From Bradyrhizobium sp. NAS80.1 (GTDB lineage Bacteria; Pseudomonadota; Alphaproteobacteria; Rhizobiales; Xanthobacteraceae), in the NCBI RefSeq assembly GCF_001908205.1, contig NZ_LGHL01000088.1:1-39941 (forward strand): 39,941 nt of DNA, read 5' to 3'. The notes under the pieces were generated by a model. It was not told the DNA's origin. It saw nothing but the letters and a program-made list of their open reading frames with translations, and did not search any database. Below are positions 19,716-27,187 of the stretch, in pieces. Each line of letters opens with the position of its first letter. Position 1 is the stretch's first letter. Both the position numbers and the translations under genes were made by a program.

Positions 19716-20741
19716 ATGACTGCCATCCGCGCGCGTTGGCCAAGAAGCTTCAATCTTGCTGCAACGGCCTTTTTCTTCGCATCGCTGTTCGCCCAGGCCC
19801 ATGGAGCCGAGCAGGGCGGTCCCCGCGATGTGGCGAGACTGGGCCGCGGGATCAACATTCTCGGCTATGATGGAATCTGGGAGGGCGGTCAGAACGCGCC
19901 GTTCCGTCTGGACAACCTGGCGGCGATAAAAAAGGCCGGATTTTCGCACGTCAGGATCAATTTCTTCGGCTTCAAGTTCATGGGCTCCGGGAACCTCCTG
20001 GATGAGATCGTGCTGAGGCGGCTTGATACCGTCATCGAAGAGGTTCTCGCGAGGAACCTCATTCCCATCGTTGACGAGCACGACACCCATGTCTGTCAAA
20101 GCGATGTTTCCGCGTGCGCCGAGAAGCTCAAGGCATTCTGGCGGCAGATCGCCGAGCGCTATGCCGGAAAATACCCCGCGCTGGTCTTTGAGGTCTTGAA
20201 TGAGCCCGGGGGGCAAATGACGTCCGCCGGTTGGAACTCACTCCTCAATGAATGCCTCGGCATCATCCGCCGCACCAACCGCGAGCGTCCGGTCATTGCC
20301 GCTGTTCTCAACACGGATGATATCCCAGTTGACGAGCTGGTCCTGCCCGCCGACGACAGGAACCTCATCGTGACGTTTCATTATTACGCGCCGATACGTT
20401 TTACGCATCAAGGCGCGCCGTGGTCTCGAACGTTTTCCAGGATCGGGCCGCTGGATTGGGGCAGTGCGGATGACGAAGCCAAGACCGCCTCCGATTTCAA
20501 GAAAGTGCATCTTTGGGCGGAGAGAGAGAAGCGCCCCGTTTATCTCGGGGAATTCGGGGTGTACGAGCGTGCTCCGTCCGATGGTCGCGCAAGATACCTG
20601 TCGTTCGTGGCGAGAAGCGCCGACAGACTCGGCTGGTCATGGGCCTACTGGCAGTTCGACCACGATTTCGCGGCCTTCGACAGCGCCCGTCAGGCCTGGA
20701 AGCCGGACATCCTGCGTGCCCTGATCCCGCCGCCGCATTGA
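19716..20741 (+). CDS. Secreted glycoside hydrolase family 5 (endoglucanase-like)
   Basis: Glycanase of 341 residues with a signal peptide (hydrophobic stretch about 15-25, cleavage near AQAHGAEQ). The barrel starts at LGRGINILGYDGIWEGGQNA. The acid/base Glu is in FEVLNEPGG (Glu163) and the nucleophile in VYLGEFGVY (Glu279), both present, together with HYYAPIRFTHQG and SWAYWQFD. GH5 enzymes hydrolyse beta-1,4-glucans and similar chains. In a polymerase/flippase cluster it most likely trims or releases the exported polysaccharide. ATG 19716 has GGAAG upstream; the longer frame from 19665 overlaps the polymerase gene and adds residues before the signal peptide. Confidence 0.88.
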   Translation: MTAIRARWPRSFNLAATAFFFASLFAQAHGAEQGGPRDVARLGRGINILGYDGIWEGGQNAPFRLDNLAAIKKAGFSHVRINFFGFKFMGSGNLLDEIVLRRLDTVIEEVLARNLIPIVDEHDTHVCQSDVSACAEKLKAFWRQIAERYAGKYPALVFEVLNEPGGQMTSAGWNSLLNECLGIIRRTNRERPVIAAVLNTDDIPVDELVLPADDRNLIVTFHYYAPIRFTHQGAPWSRTFSRIGPLDWGSADDEAKTASDFKKVHLWAEREKRPVYLGEFGVYERAPSDGRARYLSFVARSADRLGWSWAYWQFDHDFAAFDSARQAWKPDILRALIPPPH

Positions 20742-20836
20742 AGCGGCAGCCTGCGCCATTTCTGAGGACAGTCGGGCCGAAGAGCGGCGATCCATACCGA
20801 CGGCGGTCGGTCAGGCAGAGGGCGGATTTCGACAGC

Positions 20837-20850
20837 TTGATCTGGATCAA
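20837..20850. promoter_or_regulatory. FixK/FNR-type box upstream of the AI-2E transporter gene
   Basis: TTGATCTGGATCAA is a perfect TTGA-N6-TCAA palindrome, the recognition sequence of FNR/FixK-type activators. Its centre lies 52 bases before the proposed start, so a class II promoter (site at about -41) would start transcription near 20885. Confidence 0.8.
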
Positions 20851-20895
20851 GCCTGCTGCGCGCGACCCGACCTTAGCCTCTGCCCGCATGCCGCC

Positions 20896-22005
20896 TTGAA
20901 ATCCGGGCAACAGGCCTTGAAGACACTTCGCCAGCTTTTCTCCACCGATGACGTCGTCCAGCTGGTGATCCGGCTTGGATTACTGGCGCTGCTGATCCTG
21001 TGGACCTTCCTGATCATCAAGCCGTTCGTGCCGATCCTGACCTGGAGCGCGGTGCTAGCGGTCGCGTTCTATCCAGTGTTCAACTGGCTCGCCAAACGCC
21101 TCGGCGGCCGCCCCCGTACCGCCGCGACCATTCTGACGCTGGTCATGCTGGGTATCGTCATTGGCCCCGCTGCCTGGCTCGGTCTCAGCGCAGTCGAGGG
21201 GATCAAGGACATTGCGAGCCAGATCAGCACCGGCGATCTCGCGCTTCAGGCCGCGCCTGAGCAGATCAAGGGCTGGCCACTGATCGGTCCCCAGCTCTAC
21301 GACCTCTGGAATCTGGCCTACACCAACGTGCGCGCTGTGTTGCGCGAGGTGACGCCCTACCTCAAGCCGCTTGCCGGGATGATGCTGTCGTTTGCCGGCA
21401 GCGCCGGCGTCGGCACGCTCCAGTTTTTGCTGTCGGTGCTCGTGGCCGGCTTCCTCTTTCCGTACGGGCCGCAGCTCGTCGATGCGGTCCGTGGCTTCCT
21501 GATCCGCGTCGTGCCGGAGCAGAGCGAGCATTTTCTCGAGCTCGCCGGCGCGACCATTCGGGCGGTATCGCAGGGCGTGATCGGGGTCGCGATCATCCAG
21601 GCATTGCTGGCCGGCATCGGCTTCAAACTTGCCGCTATTTCGAGCTCGGGTTTGCTAGCGGTCATCGTTCTACTGCTGTCGATCGTGCAAATTGGTGCGG
21701 CCCCCGTGCTCATTCCCGTCATCATCTGGATCTGGATGGACAAGGATGTGACCACGGCGCTGCTGCTCACCGTGTTCCTCGTCGTCGTCGGGCTCCTCGA
21801 CAACATCCTGAAACCACTCGTCATGGGGCGCGGCCTGACCACCCCGACGCTCGTCATCCTGATCGGGGTGATCGGTGGAACGCTCGCGTACGGGATCGTC
21901 GGTCTGTTCATAGGGCCGATCATCCTGTCCGTGGCCTGGGAGCTGGCGGCGGCCTGGATCCGGACCGATCGCGAGCCGACGGCGAGCCGGCTGGAAGGGC
22001 ACTGA
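20896..22005 (+). CDS. AI-2E family transporter (PerM/TqsA type)
   Basis: Polytopic membrane protein of 369 residues, AI-2E_transport family. It has paired N-terminal helices (VIRLGLLALLILWTFLIIKP, then the SAVLAVAFYPVFNWL segment), an amphipathic periplasmic portion at about 90-150, and C-terminal helices with LVVVGLLDNILKPLVMGRG and TPTLVILIGVIGGTLAYGIV, the family's best-conserved part. Members export autoinducer-2, other small solutes, or act as Na+/H+ antiporters, so the name should not be taken as function. The start at TTG 20896 is the only one in frame near the conserved region. The FixK-type box 46 bases upstream suggests oxygen-limited induction. Confidence 0.85.
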   Translation: MKSGQQALKTLRQLFSTDDVVQLVIRLGLLALLILWTFLIIKPFVPILTWSAVLAVAFYPVFNWLAKRLGGRPRTAATILTLVMLGIVIGPAAWLGLSAVEGIKDIASQISTGDLALQAAPEQIKGWPLIGPQLYDLWNLAYTNVRAVLREVTPYLKPLAGMMLSFAGSAGVGTLQFLLSVLVAGFLFPYGPQLVDAVRGFLIRVVPEQSEHFLELAGATIRAVSQGVIGVAIIQALLAGIGFKLAAISSSGLLAVIVLLLSIVQIGAAPVLIPVIIWIWMDKDVTTALLLTVFLVVVGLLDNILKPLVMGRGLTTPTLVILIGVIGGTLAYGIVGLFIGPIILSVAWELAAAWIRTDREPTASRLEGH

Positions 22006-22036
22006 CGGTGCCGATGGGCTTAAGTCGCTCGGACCC

Positions 22037-22050
22037 TTGACCTAGGTCAA
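22037..22050. promoter_or_regulatory. FixK/FNR-type box upstream of the acetate-kinase-like gene
   Basis: TTGACCTAGGTCAA is a fully symmetric TTGA-N6-TCAA site, 150-170 bases ahead of the acetate-kinase homologue. The long leader to 22201 contains only a 29-codon open frame (22105-22194) that I do not recognise. The box could drive the kinase-like gene and the potassium channel as one unit. Confidence 0.75.
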
Positions 22051-22222
22051 TCCTCTGAATTGCCGTACGCCTTGAGTGCGCAAAGGCGAGCTGAGACCCA
22101 CGGACATGTCGATGGCCAATCAGGCGTCGCGAGATAGCTGCACATGCGGGCGCGCGCCGGGGGCTGCCATTCCAGCTCCCGAGATCGTCGATTGACTGCC
22201 ATGGATTCGATCCTTGCTATAG

Positions 22223-23332
22223 ATGCGAACGCGGGGGGGAGTGAACTTCCAGCTTTTCGCCGTGCAGGGAGAGGGGAGGCTCGAACGGCAAATCAAGGGA
22301 CGGCTCGATGGCCTCGGCTCTTTCCCGCGCCTCAAGGCGAGCGGGGCAAATGGAGATCCCTTGGCGCACCGGGCCTACCGCAACGACGACGTCGGTGACG
22401 TGCCGGCGGCGTTTGCGGTGGTCGATACGTGGTTGCGGGACGAGTTGGGGATACGCCCGCTGGCGGTGGGACATCGCGTCGTGCAGGGAGGGCCGGACTA
22501 CGTTCGGCCGGTCATGATCGACGACGCGGTGATGGCAAATCTGGAGCGGATGATTGCATTCGCGCCGCAGCGTCAGCCGCACAATCTCGTGCCAATCCGG
22601 ACGATACTGGCCAATTATCCTGCATTGCCGCAGGTTGCCTGCTTCGATACCGCGTTTCACCTGGCCCGTCCGGCAGTGAGCGAGGGGACGCATCGGCCCG
22701 GTGGCGAAAGCAATGCGCGCTGGGGATTTCACGGCCTGTCCTACGAGTCGATTGCGCGAACGCTGCCGCTTGTCGCGCCTGAGGTCGCGAAGGGCCGTGT
22801 GATCATTGCGCGCCTCGACAACAGCAGTTCGATGTGTGCGCTGAGGGACGGTCGCAGCGTCGAGAGCACGAGCGCATTCTATGCGTTTGGCGCGCAGACG
22901 TCGGACGAGATCGATCCCGGTACCGCGGTCTTCCTGACGTCCGGGAGCGAGATACGAAGCGGACTCTCCGACGCCTATGCAGACGCGCCTGAACCGGATG
23001 CGAGCGGTGCGCTTCTGGCAAACGGGATTGTCGAGCGGCTAGCCTACCGGGCCGGTCTCAACGCCGGCCTGCTTGCCGCGGCGCTCGAAGGGCTCGATGC
23101 TTTCGTGTTTACCGGAGCGATAGGCGAAAGCTCGGCCACTATCCGCGCCTGTATCGCCGAGAGGCTGGGCTGGCTCGGTGCGGTATTGGATGAGAACGCC
23201 AACGCGCAACACGCACGGTTGATCTCTCGAGGTGACGGTCGCATTCCCATCTACGTGCTTCCGTCTGACGATGAATTGGCGATCGCGCGGCACACCTTGG
23301 CACTGTTGTTGAACCGGCCTTCGTCACAATAA
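22223..23332 (+). CDS. ackA-like: Divergent acetate/propionate kinase homologue, probably inactive
   Basis: 369 residues, ASKHA-fold acetate kinase family, normally about 400. Kept features are FQLFAVQGEGRLERQIKGRL, GHRVVQGG, ACFDTAFHLARP, RWGFHGLSYESIA, FTGAIGESSATIR and the C-terminal DDELAIARHT. Lost features are the HLGNG loop (here ARLDNSSSMCAL, catalytic His to Arg), GTRSGDIDP (here GAQTSDEIDP, catalytic Arg gone) and APLHNPA (here APQRQPHN). The family's extreme N-terminus is present just upstream in another frame from ATG 22201 (MDSILAIDANAGG), shifted by a run of seven G at 22233-22239, so the gene may be frameshifted. A TAG directly precedes ATG 22223. Catalysis is doubtful; it may be a decaying gene or one with a new role. 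Confidence 0.7.
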   Translation: MRTRGGVNFQLFAVQGEGRLERQIKGRLDGLGSFPRLKASGANGDPLAHRAYRNDDVGDVPAAFAVVDTWLRDELGIRPLAVGHRVVQGGPDYVRPVMIDDAVMANLERMIAFAPQRQPHNLVPIRTILANYPALPQVACFDTAFHLARPAVSEGTHRPGGESNARWGFHGLSYESIARTLPLVAPEVAKGRVIIARLDNSSSMCALRDGRSVESTSAFYAFGAQTSDEIDPGTAVFLTSGSEIRSGLSDAYADAPEPDASGALLANGIVERLAYRAGLNAGLLAAALEGLDAFVFTGAIGESSATIRACIAERLGWLGAVLDENANAQHARLISRGDGRIPIYVLPSDDELAIARHTLALLLNRPSSQ

Positions 23333-23370
23333 GCAGATCCAAAAAGGCAGAAAGAGGCAGGTCGATCCAA

Positions 23371-23850
23371 ATGCTGCTTCAATTTCTTGTCGGTGCGCTC
23401 GTCAGCGTGATCAATATCGGCATCCACGCGCTGGTGACGGTCGTCGCCATCTGGATCGCCCGCAGTGCCGCGCTTCGAAAGACCGAGCATCCAAGATGGC
23501 GCTTGATGGGTGTGATGATGGCCACGGCCGCGGTGCTGAAGGTCGCGCATATGCTGGAGATACTGGTCTGGGCCTGGACGTACGACATCGTCGACGCCAC
23601 CGCAGCACCCGACAGCGATTTGCTCTATTTTGCCTTCGTCAACTACACCACGCTGGGCTATGGCGATATCACACCGGCTCCTGCATGGCGGCTTATCGGT
23701 CCTATGACCGCCATGAACGGCGTCCTGCTGTTCGGCTGGTCGGCCGCGATCCTGTTCGAGGTTCTGCGCAAGACGCTCGATTATCTCGGTCTGACCGACG
23801 CGTCAGACCCAAGCAGAAAAAGCGAGCTCATCCCGGGAAAAGGGCCATGA
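23371..23850 (+). CDS. Two-helix potassium channel
   Basis: Small ion-channel protein of 159 residues. Two N-terminal hydrophobic segments (about 5-28 and 45-68) are followed by a pore loop with the selectivity filter NYTTLGYGDITP and a final pore-lining helix GPMTAMNGVLLFGWSAAILF. It would assemble as a tetramer in the inner membrane and pass K+. No RCK/TrkA-N regulatory domain is attached. It follows the acetate-kinase homologue by 38 bases, with AGAGGCAGG as ribosome site, so both are likely under the FixK-type box at 22037. Confidence 0.85.
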   Translation: MLLQFLVGALVSVINIGIHALVTVVAIWIARSAALRKTEHPRWRLMGVMMATAAVLKVAHMLEILVWAWTYDIVDATAAPDSDLLYFAFVNYTTLGYGDITPAPAWRLIGPMTAMNGVLLFGWSAAILFEVLRKTLDYLGLTDASDPSRKSELIPGKGP

Positions 23851-24021
23851 CCGTGAACGGCAATGGCAGCGTCGCAAACATGATCACTGCGATCCGAAAC
23901 GGGTTCTCATTCGACATGGGTCGGAGAATAGCAATCGATGGAGGCAGTGTGAGTTTGTGCCATGCGCTGACATGGTCCGCCCCGCGCTGTATCGCGCGCT
24001 ATTCAATAACGTGTGATCTGA

Positions 24022-24705
24022 TCAGGCTTGCAGATCGAGGCTTGCGAGCTGGTGCCGGTCGAGGAGCACGATCTGCCGCTGGGTGTTCCCGATGAAACCG
24101 AGGACCCCGAGTTCATGCAGGCGCGACAGGGCCCGGGACACGGTTTCCAGCGTCAGGCCGAGATAGTCGGCGATATCGCGCCGCGACATCGGCAGCGCCA
24201 TGACGCTGGACGCCGTCAATCGCCTGTCCATCTCCAGCAGGAACGCCGCGACCCGCTCCAGCGAGGTTTTCCGGCCGAGCAGCAGCATGTGATCCTCCGC
24301 GTGCTGGAGATTGTTCGTGGTCATGCTCAGCAGGTTTCTGGCCACCATGGCATCGCTTTGGGCCACCGTTTCGAGGCTTTGCCGCCTGACCAGGCGCACC
24401 GTGGTGTCGACGATTGCCTCGGTCGTGAAGCGGTGCTCGCTGCCGTTCTCCAGCCCGAAGATGTCGCCGATGAGGTGAAATGCGCCGATCTGCCTGCGGC
24501 CATCGGAAAGCAGCTTGTAGCTTCGCACTGCACCAGACTTGACCTGGTAGACATACTCGGCGGGCTCTTTCTCGCCGTAAATCTCGGTACCCTTCTTGTA
24601 GGAAAATTCGCTTAAACTGACGAGCGCATTTGAAGCGCTGGTCATGCCGAGGTCACGCAGGGAATTGGGACGCAGTGCAGAATCCGTAGCGATGCGAACG
24701 AACAT
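24022..24705 (-). CDS. fixK-like: Crp/Fnr-family transcription regulator, FixK-like
   Basis: DNA-binding regulator of 227 residues. The N-terminal cyclic-nucleotide-type beta-roll includes SYKKGTEIYGEKEPAEYVYQ and GAFHLIGDIFGLENGSEHRF. The dimer helix runs at about 120-150, and the winged helix-turn-helix reads MSRRDIADYLGLTLETVSRA. The recognition helix E-x-V-S-R is the FNR/FixK type that reads TTGA half-sites. There is no cysteine in the whole protein, so it cannot hold an FNR iron-sulfur cluster and resembles FixK proteins. ATG 24705 is chosen because GAGGAG lies 6 bases upstream; TTG 24711 falls just after it. No TTGA-N6-TCAA box is visible upstream, so self-regulation is not indicated. 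It is a natural candidate to control the six boxes around it. Confidence 0.9.
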   Translation of the reverse strand: MFVRIATDSALRPNSLRDLGMTSASNALVSLSEFSYKKGTEIYGEKEPAEYVYQVKSGAVRSYKLLSDGRRQIGAFHLIGDIFGLENGSEHRFTTEAIVDTTVRLVRRQSLETVAQSDAMVARNLLSMTTNNLQHAEDHMLLLGRKTSLERVAAFLLEMDRRLTASSVMALPMSRRDIADYLGLTLETVSRALSRLHELGVLGFIGNTQRQIVLLDRHQLASLDLQA

Positions 24706-25010
24706 GGCCAACTCCTCAGCTCATCGCTGAATTGGTCCGTCAGGTCAGATATCTCATAGCAGGGAATGCACCGCGCTATCCCACTCCCAAAGTTGATTTT
24801 TGACCAAGGCGGTATTTCAATCCATTGTCCCAAGGTTCATTGTACGAAGGAACATCAGGGGGCGTTTGGTGCGCCGGATGAGAAAAAGGGGGCGTTGTCG
24901 GAACTCACCCTGATGCGAAGCGGGTGTTTTTAATCTTTGAACGACTTGACGACATGCCCCGTGATTGGGGAACTTCATGTCTTCGCGGCAACTCTGGCAA
25001 GGGGTGGAGA
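24706..25010. promoter_or_regulatory. Divergent promoter region of the regulator genes
   Basis: A 305-base spacer between the FixK-like and FixJ-like genes, with no gene of its own. CCCAAGG recurs here at 24829 and again upstream of the single-domain receiver near 25677. No TTGA-N6-TCAA site and no clear sigma-70 pair could be assigned. Confidence 0.4.
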
Positions 25011-25634
25011 GTGCGCGGACTGATTCACGTGGTTGACGACGATATGTCTTTCCGGACGGCGATTGAGCGTCGGTTGAAACTTGCCGGCTATCAGGTCGCG
25101 ACCTATGCCTCGGCGCACGCCCTGCTGGATGCCTCGCCGAATGACGATCAGCCGGGATGCATATTGCTCGACGTGCGGATTCCGGGCCTGAGCGGTCCGG
25201 ATTTGCAGAGCCGACTGATCGAGCAGGGCTCGACGCTCCCGATCATATTCCTGACCGGGCACGCCGATACGCCGACCACGGTTCGGGCGATCAAGGCCGG
25301 TGCGGAAGATTTCCTGACCAAGCCGGTATCATCGGAGCTTCTGCTCGACGCGATCGAGCGTGCGATGGCGCACCAGAACGCCACGCGCGCGCAACGCGGC
25401 AGGCTCGATACGTTTCGCACCCACCTTGCCGCGCTGACACACCGCGAGCGGCAGGTGTTCGACCTCATCGTGCGCGGCAAGATCAACAAGCAGATTGCGC
25501 ATGAACTTGGGACGACCGAGCGCACCGTGAAGGCGCACCGCCACCAGGTCATGGAGAAGATGCAGGTCCATTCGCTTGCCGAACTCGTTTCGATCGCGGA
25601 GCGGCTCGGAATGCTCGATACGAACGGCCATTAG
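25011..25634 (+). CDS. fixJ-like: FixJ-like two-component response regulator
   Basis: 207 residues, the usual FixJ length. The receiver domain has the acidic pocket Asp9-Asp10-Asp11, phosphoacceptor Asp54 in ILLDVRIPG, Thr82 in FLTGHAD and Lys104 in LTKPVS, numbering that coincides with FixJ. The C-terminal LuxR-type helix-turn-helix is LTHRERQVFDLIVRGKINKQ followed by IAHELGTTERTVKAHRHQVM. It would be phosphorylated by a sensor kinase and activate promoters. I start at GTG 25011, placed after AAGGGGTGGAGA; the upstream frame from 24924 adds unrelated residues. No kinase gene is adjacent; the nearest in the window is at 36387. Confidence 0.88.
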   Translation: MRGLIHVVDDDMSFRTAIERRLKLAGYQVATYASAHALLDASPNDDQPGCILLDVRIPGLSGPDLQSRLIEQGSTLPIIFLTGHADTPTTVRAIKAGAEDFLTKPVSSELLLDAIERAMAHQNATRAQRGRLDTFRTHLAALTHRERQVFDLIVRGKINKQIAHELGTTERTVKAHRHQVMEKMQVHSLAELVSIAERLGMLDTNGH

Positions 25635-25644
25635 CTGCTCAGTC

Positions 25645-25673
25645 ATCACACTGCGTGGTTTTTGCTGTGTGAT
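25645..25673. terminator. Hairpin between the two response-regulator genes
   Basis: ATCACAC and GTGTGAT form 7-base perfect arms, extended by GC/GC across a T-T mismatch, with a loop GTGGTTTTT. It starts 11 bases after the FixJ-like stop. No U-run follows the stem, so it may be a weak terminator, an attenuating structure or a protein site. Confidence 0.35.
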
Positions 25674-25823
25674 TGCCCCAAGGAACAATATGCAACTCGT
25701 TGGTGCGGTGCTGCCATGCACGTGCTGATGATGTGGCGTTTTGCCCTACACAAGAAAGGCAAATCGCGCGCCCCAAACACCGGAGCTGCACGTCGCAGCT
25801 GGTCCGTCCCGAAAGGCTTCACC

Positions 25824-26192
25824 TTGCCGACGCGCCCGTCCGTCTTCGTCGTCGATGACGATCCGTCCATCCGGACGAGCATGTATAGATTGCTCCGCGA
25901 GCACGGTTTCGTCGTAACGCTGTTCGATTCCGCGAGCGCCTTGCTCGATCACGGCGGATTCGACAAGGCGAGCTGTATCGTCCTCGACATCAATCTCGAC
26001 GGAAAATCCGGCATCGATTTGCGCCGGAAGCTGGCGGAGGGGGGTGTCATGGTGCCGGTGATCTACATCACGGGCAACGATAGCGCGGCGAACCGCGCCG
26101 CCGCGATCGCATCAGGCTGCGTTGCTTACCTGACGAAGCCGTTTTCGGCACAGTCCCTCATCGAGTCGGTCACGAACGCGTCCGCCGGGTAA
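25824..26192 (+). CDS. Single-domain response regulator (receiver only)
   Basis: 122 residues that form one CheY-like receiver with no output domain: acidic residues Asp11-Asp13, phosphoacceptor Asp55 in IVLDINLDG, Thr83 in YITGND and Lys105 in LTKPFS. It may act as a phosphate sink or as an intermediate in a phosphorelay. The start TTG 25824 is chosen because AAAGG lies about 7 bases upstream and the receiver begins at once; the open frame continues to 25662 but its extra residues look non-coding. It may be cotranscribed with the FixJ-like gene, separated by 190 bases and a hairpin. Confidence 0.8.
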   Translation: MPTRPSVFVVDDDPSIRTSMYRLLREHGFVVTLFDSASALLDHGGFDKASCIVLDINLDGKSGIDLRRKLAEGGVMVPVIYITGNDSAANRAAAIASGCVAYLTKPFSAQSLIESVTNASAG

Positions 26193-26201
26193 GGCCACGG
26201 C

Positions 26202-26786
26202 TCATTCGTCAACATATTGCTCAAGGGTCTTGGCCGGAGCGCCCTTGTGAACCGGTGCAAACTGCGCCAGCGGCACCGATGTCGTCAACGCCAGAACGTT
26301 TGAATCGACGACCTCGAGCGCCAGCGTCTTTCCCGACTCCATCTCCTTCACGATCCCCGCGGGCGCGGCGTCGGCTGCGACGCAGACGTTGCTCAGGCAC
26401 CAGCTATAGGGGATGCGGATCGGGCTGCCCTGATCGACGGTCAGCTTGGCTGGCTGTCGCAGGTACATGCCGACCGGCAGGAAGAGTTGCAGCCTCGCCG
26501 TCGAGGCGCCCTCCCGTTCGATGAGGTCCACGCGGACGGCTGTCTGGCCGGTCGGGAATTTGCCGGTGATCGAGGTCCGGCACAGCGTCGGAGCACTGCC
26601 GGCCTTGAAGCAGAGCTTTTGCCAATCGCCATAGGTGACGTCCTTGACCTCGCGCTGACCGCGCGTCGCGACTTCGGCGGGCTCGTCGGACTGCGCGGCC
26701 GTTGGTGCCGCGAAGCCGGGATATGTCGCGGTCGCGACGACTGCGCCGATCAGCAGACCAGAGATCGAACTGAGGGGGCGGGGCAT
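26202..26786 (-). CDS. Invasion-associated locus B (IalB) family protein
   Basis: Exported protein of 194 residues with a hydrophobic leader (LLIGAVVATATYPGFAAP). The IalB domain covers about residues 45-185: VTYGDWQKLCFK, LCRTSITGKFPTGQTAVRVD, RLQLFLPVGMYLRQPAKLTV, YSWCLSNVCVAADAAPAGIV. Two cysteine pairs are positioned for disulfides in the periplasm. IalB proteins are widespread in alphaproteobacteria, including non-pathogens, and the cellular role is unclear. It converges on the receiver gene (9-base gap). The FixK-type box at 26943 lies 157 bases upstream and could serve it as well as the divergent SulP operon. Confidence 0.88.
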   Translation of the reverse strand: MPRPLSSISGLLIGAVVATATYPGFAAPTAAQSDEPAEVATRGQREVKDVTYGDWQKLCFKAGSAPTLCRTSITGKFPTGQTAVRVDLIEREGASTARLQLFLPVGMYLRQPAKLTVDQGSPIRIPYSWCLSNVCVAADAAPAGIVKEMESGKTLALEVVDSNVLALTTSVPLAQFAPVHKGAPAKTLEQYVDE

Positions 26787-26942
26787 GGCCGCGTCTCCGA
26801 GGTGTGGCTCTACTTTTGCGCGTCAAAGGAACTTCGTCACCAGGCGACCAGAGCGGGATCGCAGCCGGCGAGCCGATGAAGAAATGGCCCGCGTATCCCC
26901 TTGCGTTTTGCGGCGATTTGATTGGCGGCCTGGGGAGATTGC

Positions 26943-26956
26943 TTGATCCAGATCAA
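26943..26956. promoter_or_regulatory. FixK/FNR-type box upstream of the small ORF and SulP gene
   Basis: TTGATCCAGATCAA is a TTGA-N6-TCAA palindrome. Its centre is 73 bases before ATG 27023, giving a predicted class II start of transcription near 26991 and a leader of about 32 bases. Confidence 0.8.
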
Positions 26957-27022
26957 GCCTCAGCGGGGACCAGGCGACGCCTATGACATGATGAAGAGTT
27001 TGCGACAGCCCGTATTGGCGAC

Positions 27023-27187
27023 ATGAGTACTCTGGACGTCGCAGCCGGCGTGATCCGCCGCGATGAAACAGTCGAGGTCGTTCTGGCGTTTCACTTCGTG
27101 CAGCCGCTTGTCGCCCTTGCCCTTGGCATCGTGGTGGCCGCATGGCTGTGGCGTGCCACCTCGCTGCATCGCGAGATGGTGCAATGA
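27023..27187 (+). CDS. 54-aa single-span membrane peptide coupled to the SulP gene
   Basis: An open frame of 54 codons (starts MSTLDVAAGVIRRDETVEVV). It has a polar N-terminus and one hydrophobic segment at about residues 26-43 (VQPLVALALGIVVAAWLWRA), then a basic tail. Its TGA overlaps the ATG of the SulP gene as ATGA, the usual sign of translational coupling. It starts about 32 bases after the transcription start predicted from the FixK-type box. The ribosome site is weak. I do not recognise the family; an accessory subunit of the transporter is an inference from the overlap. Confidence 0.6.
   Translation: MSTLDVAAGVIRRDETVEVVLAFHFVQPLVALALGIVVAAWLWRATSLHREMVQ

Noticed and set aside
22105..22194. 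29-codon open frame between the FixK-type box and the acetate-kinase homologue
   Set aside because: No ribosome site of note, no recognisable family; not enough to call a gene.
24792..24806. TTGATTTTTGACCAA upstream of the FixK-like gene as a seventh box
   Set aside because: Spacing and right half do not match TTGA-N6-TCAA.
24849..24870. GGAAC followed by CGTT as an EcfG-type general-stress promoter
   Set aside because: The spacing between the two elements is far shorter than the 16-17 bases expected.
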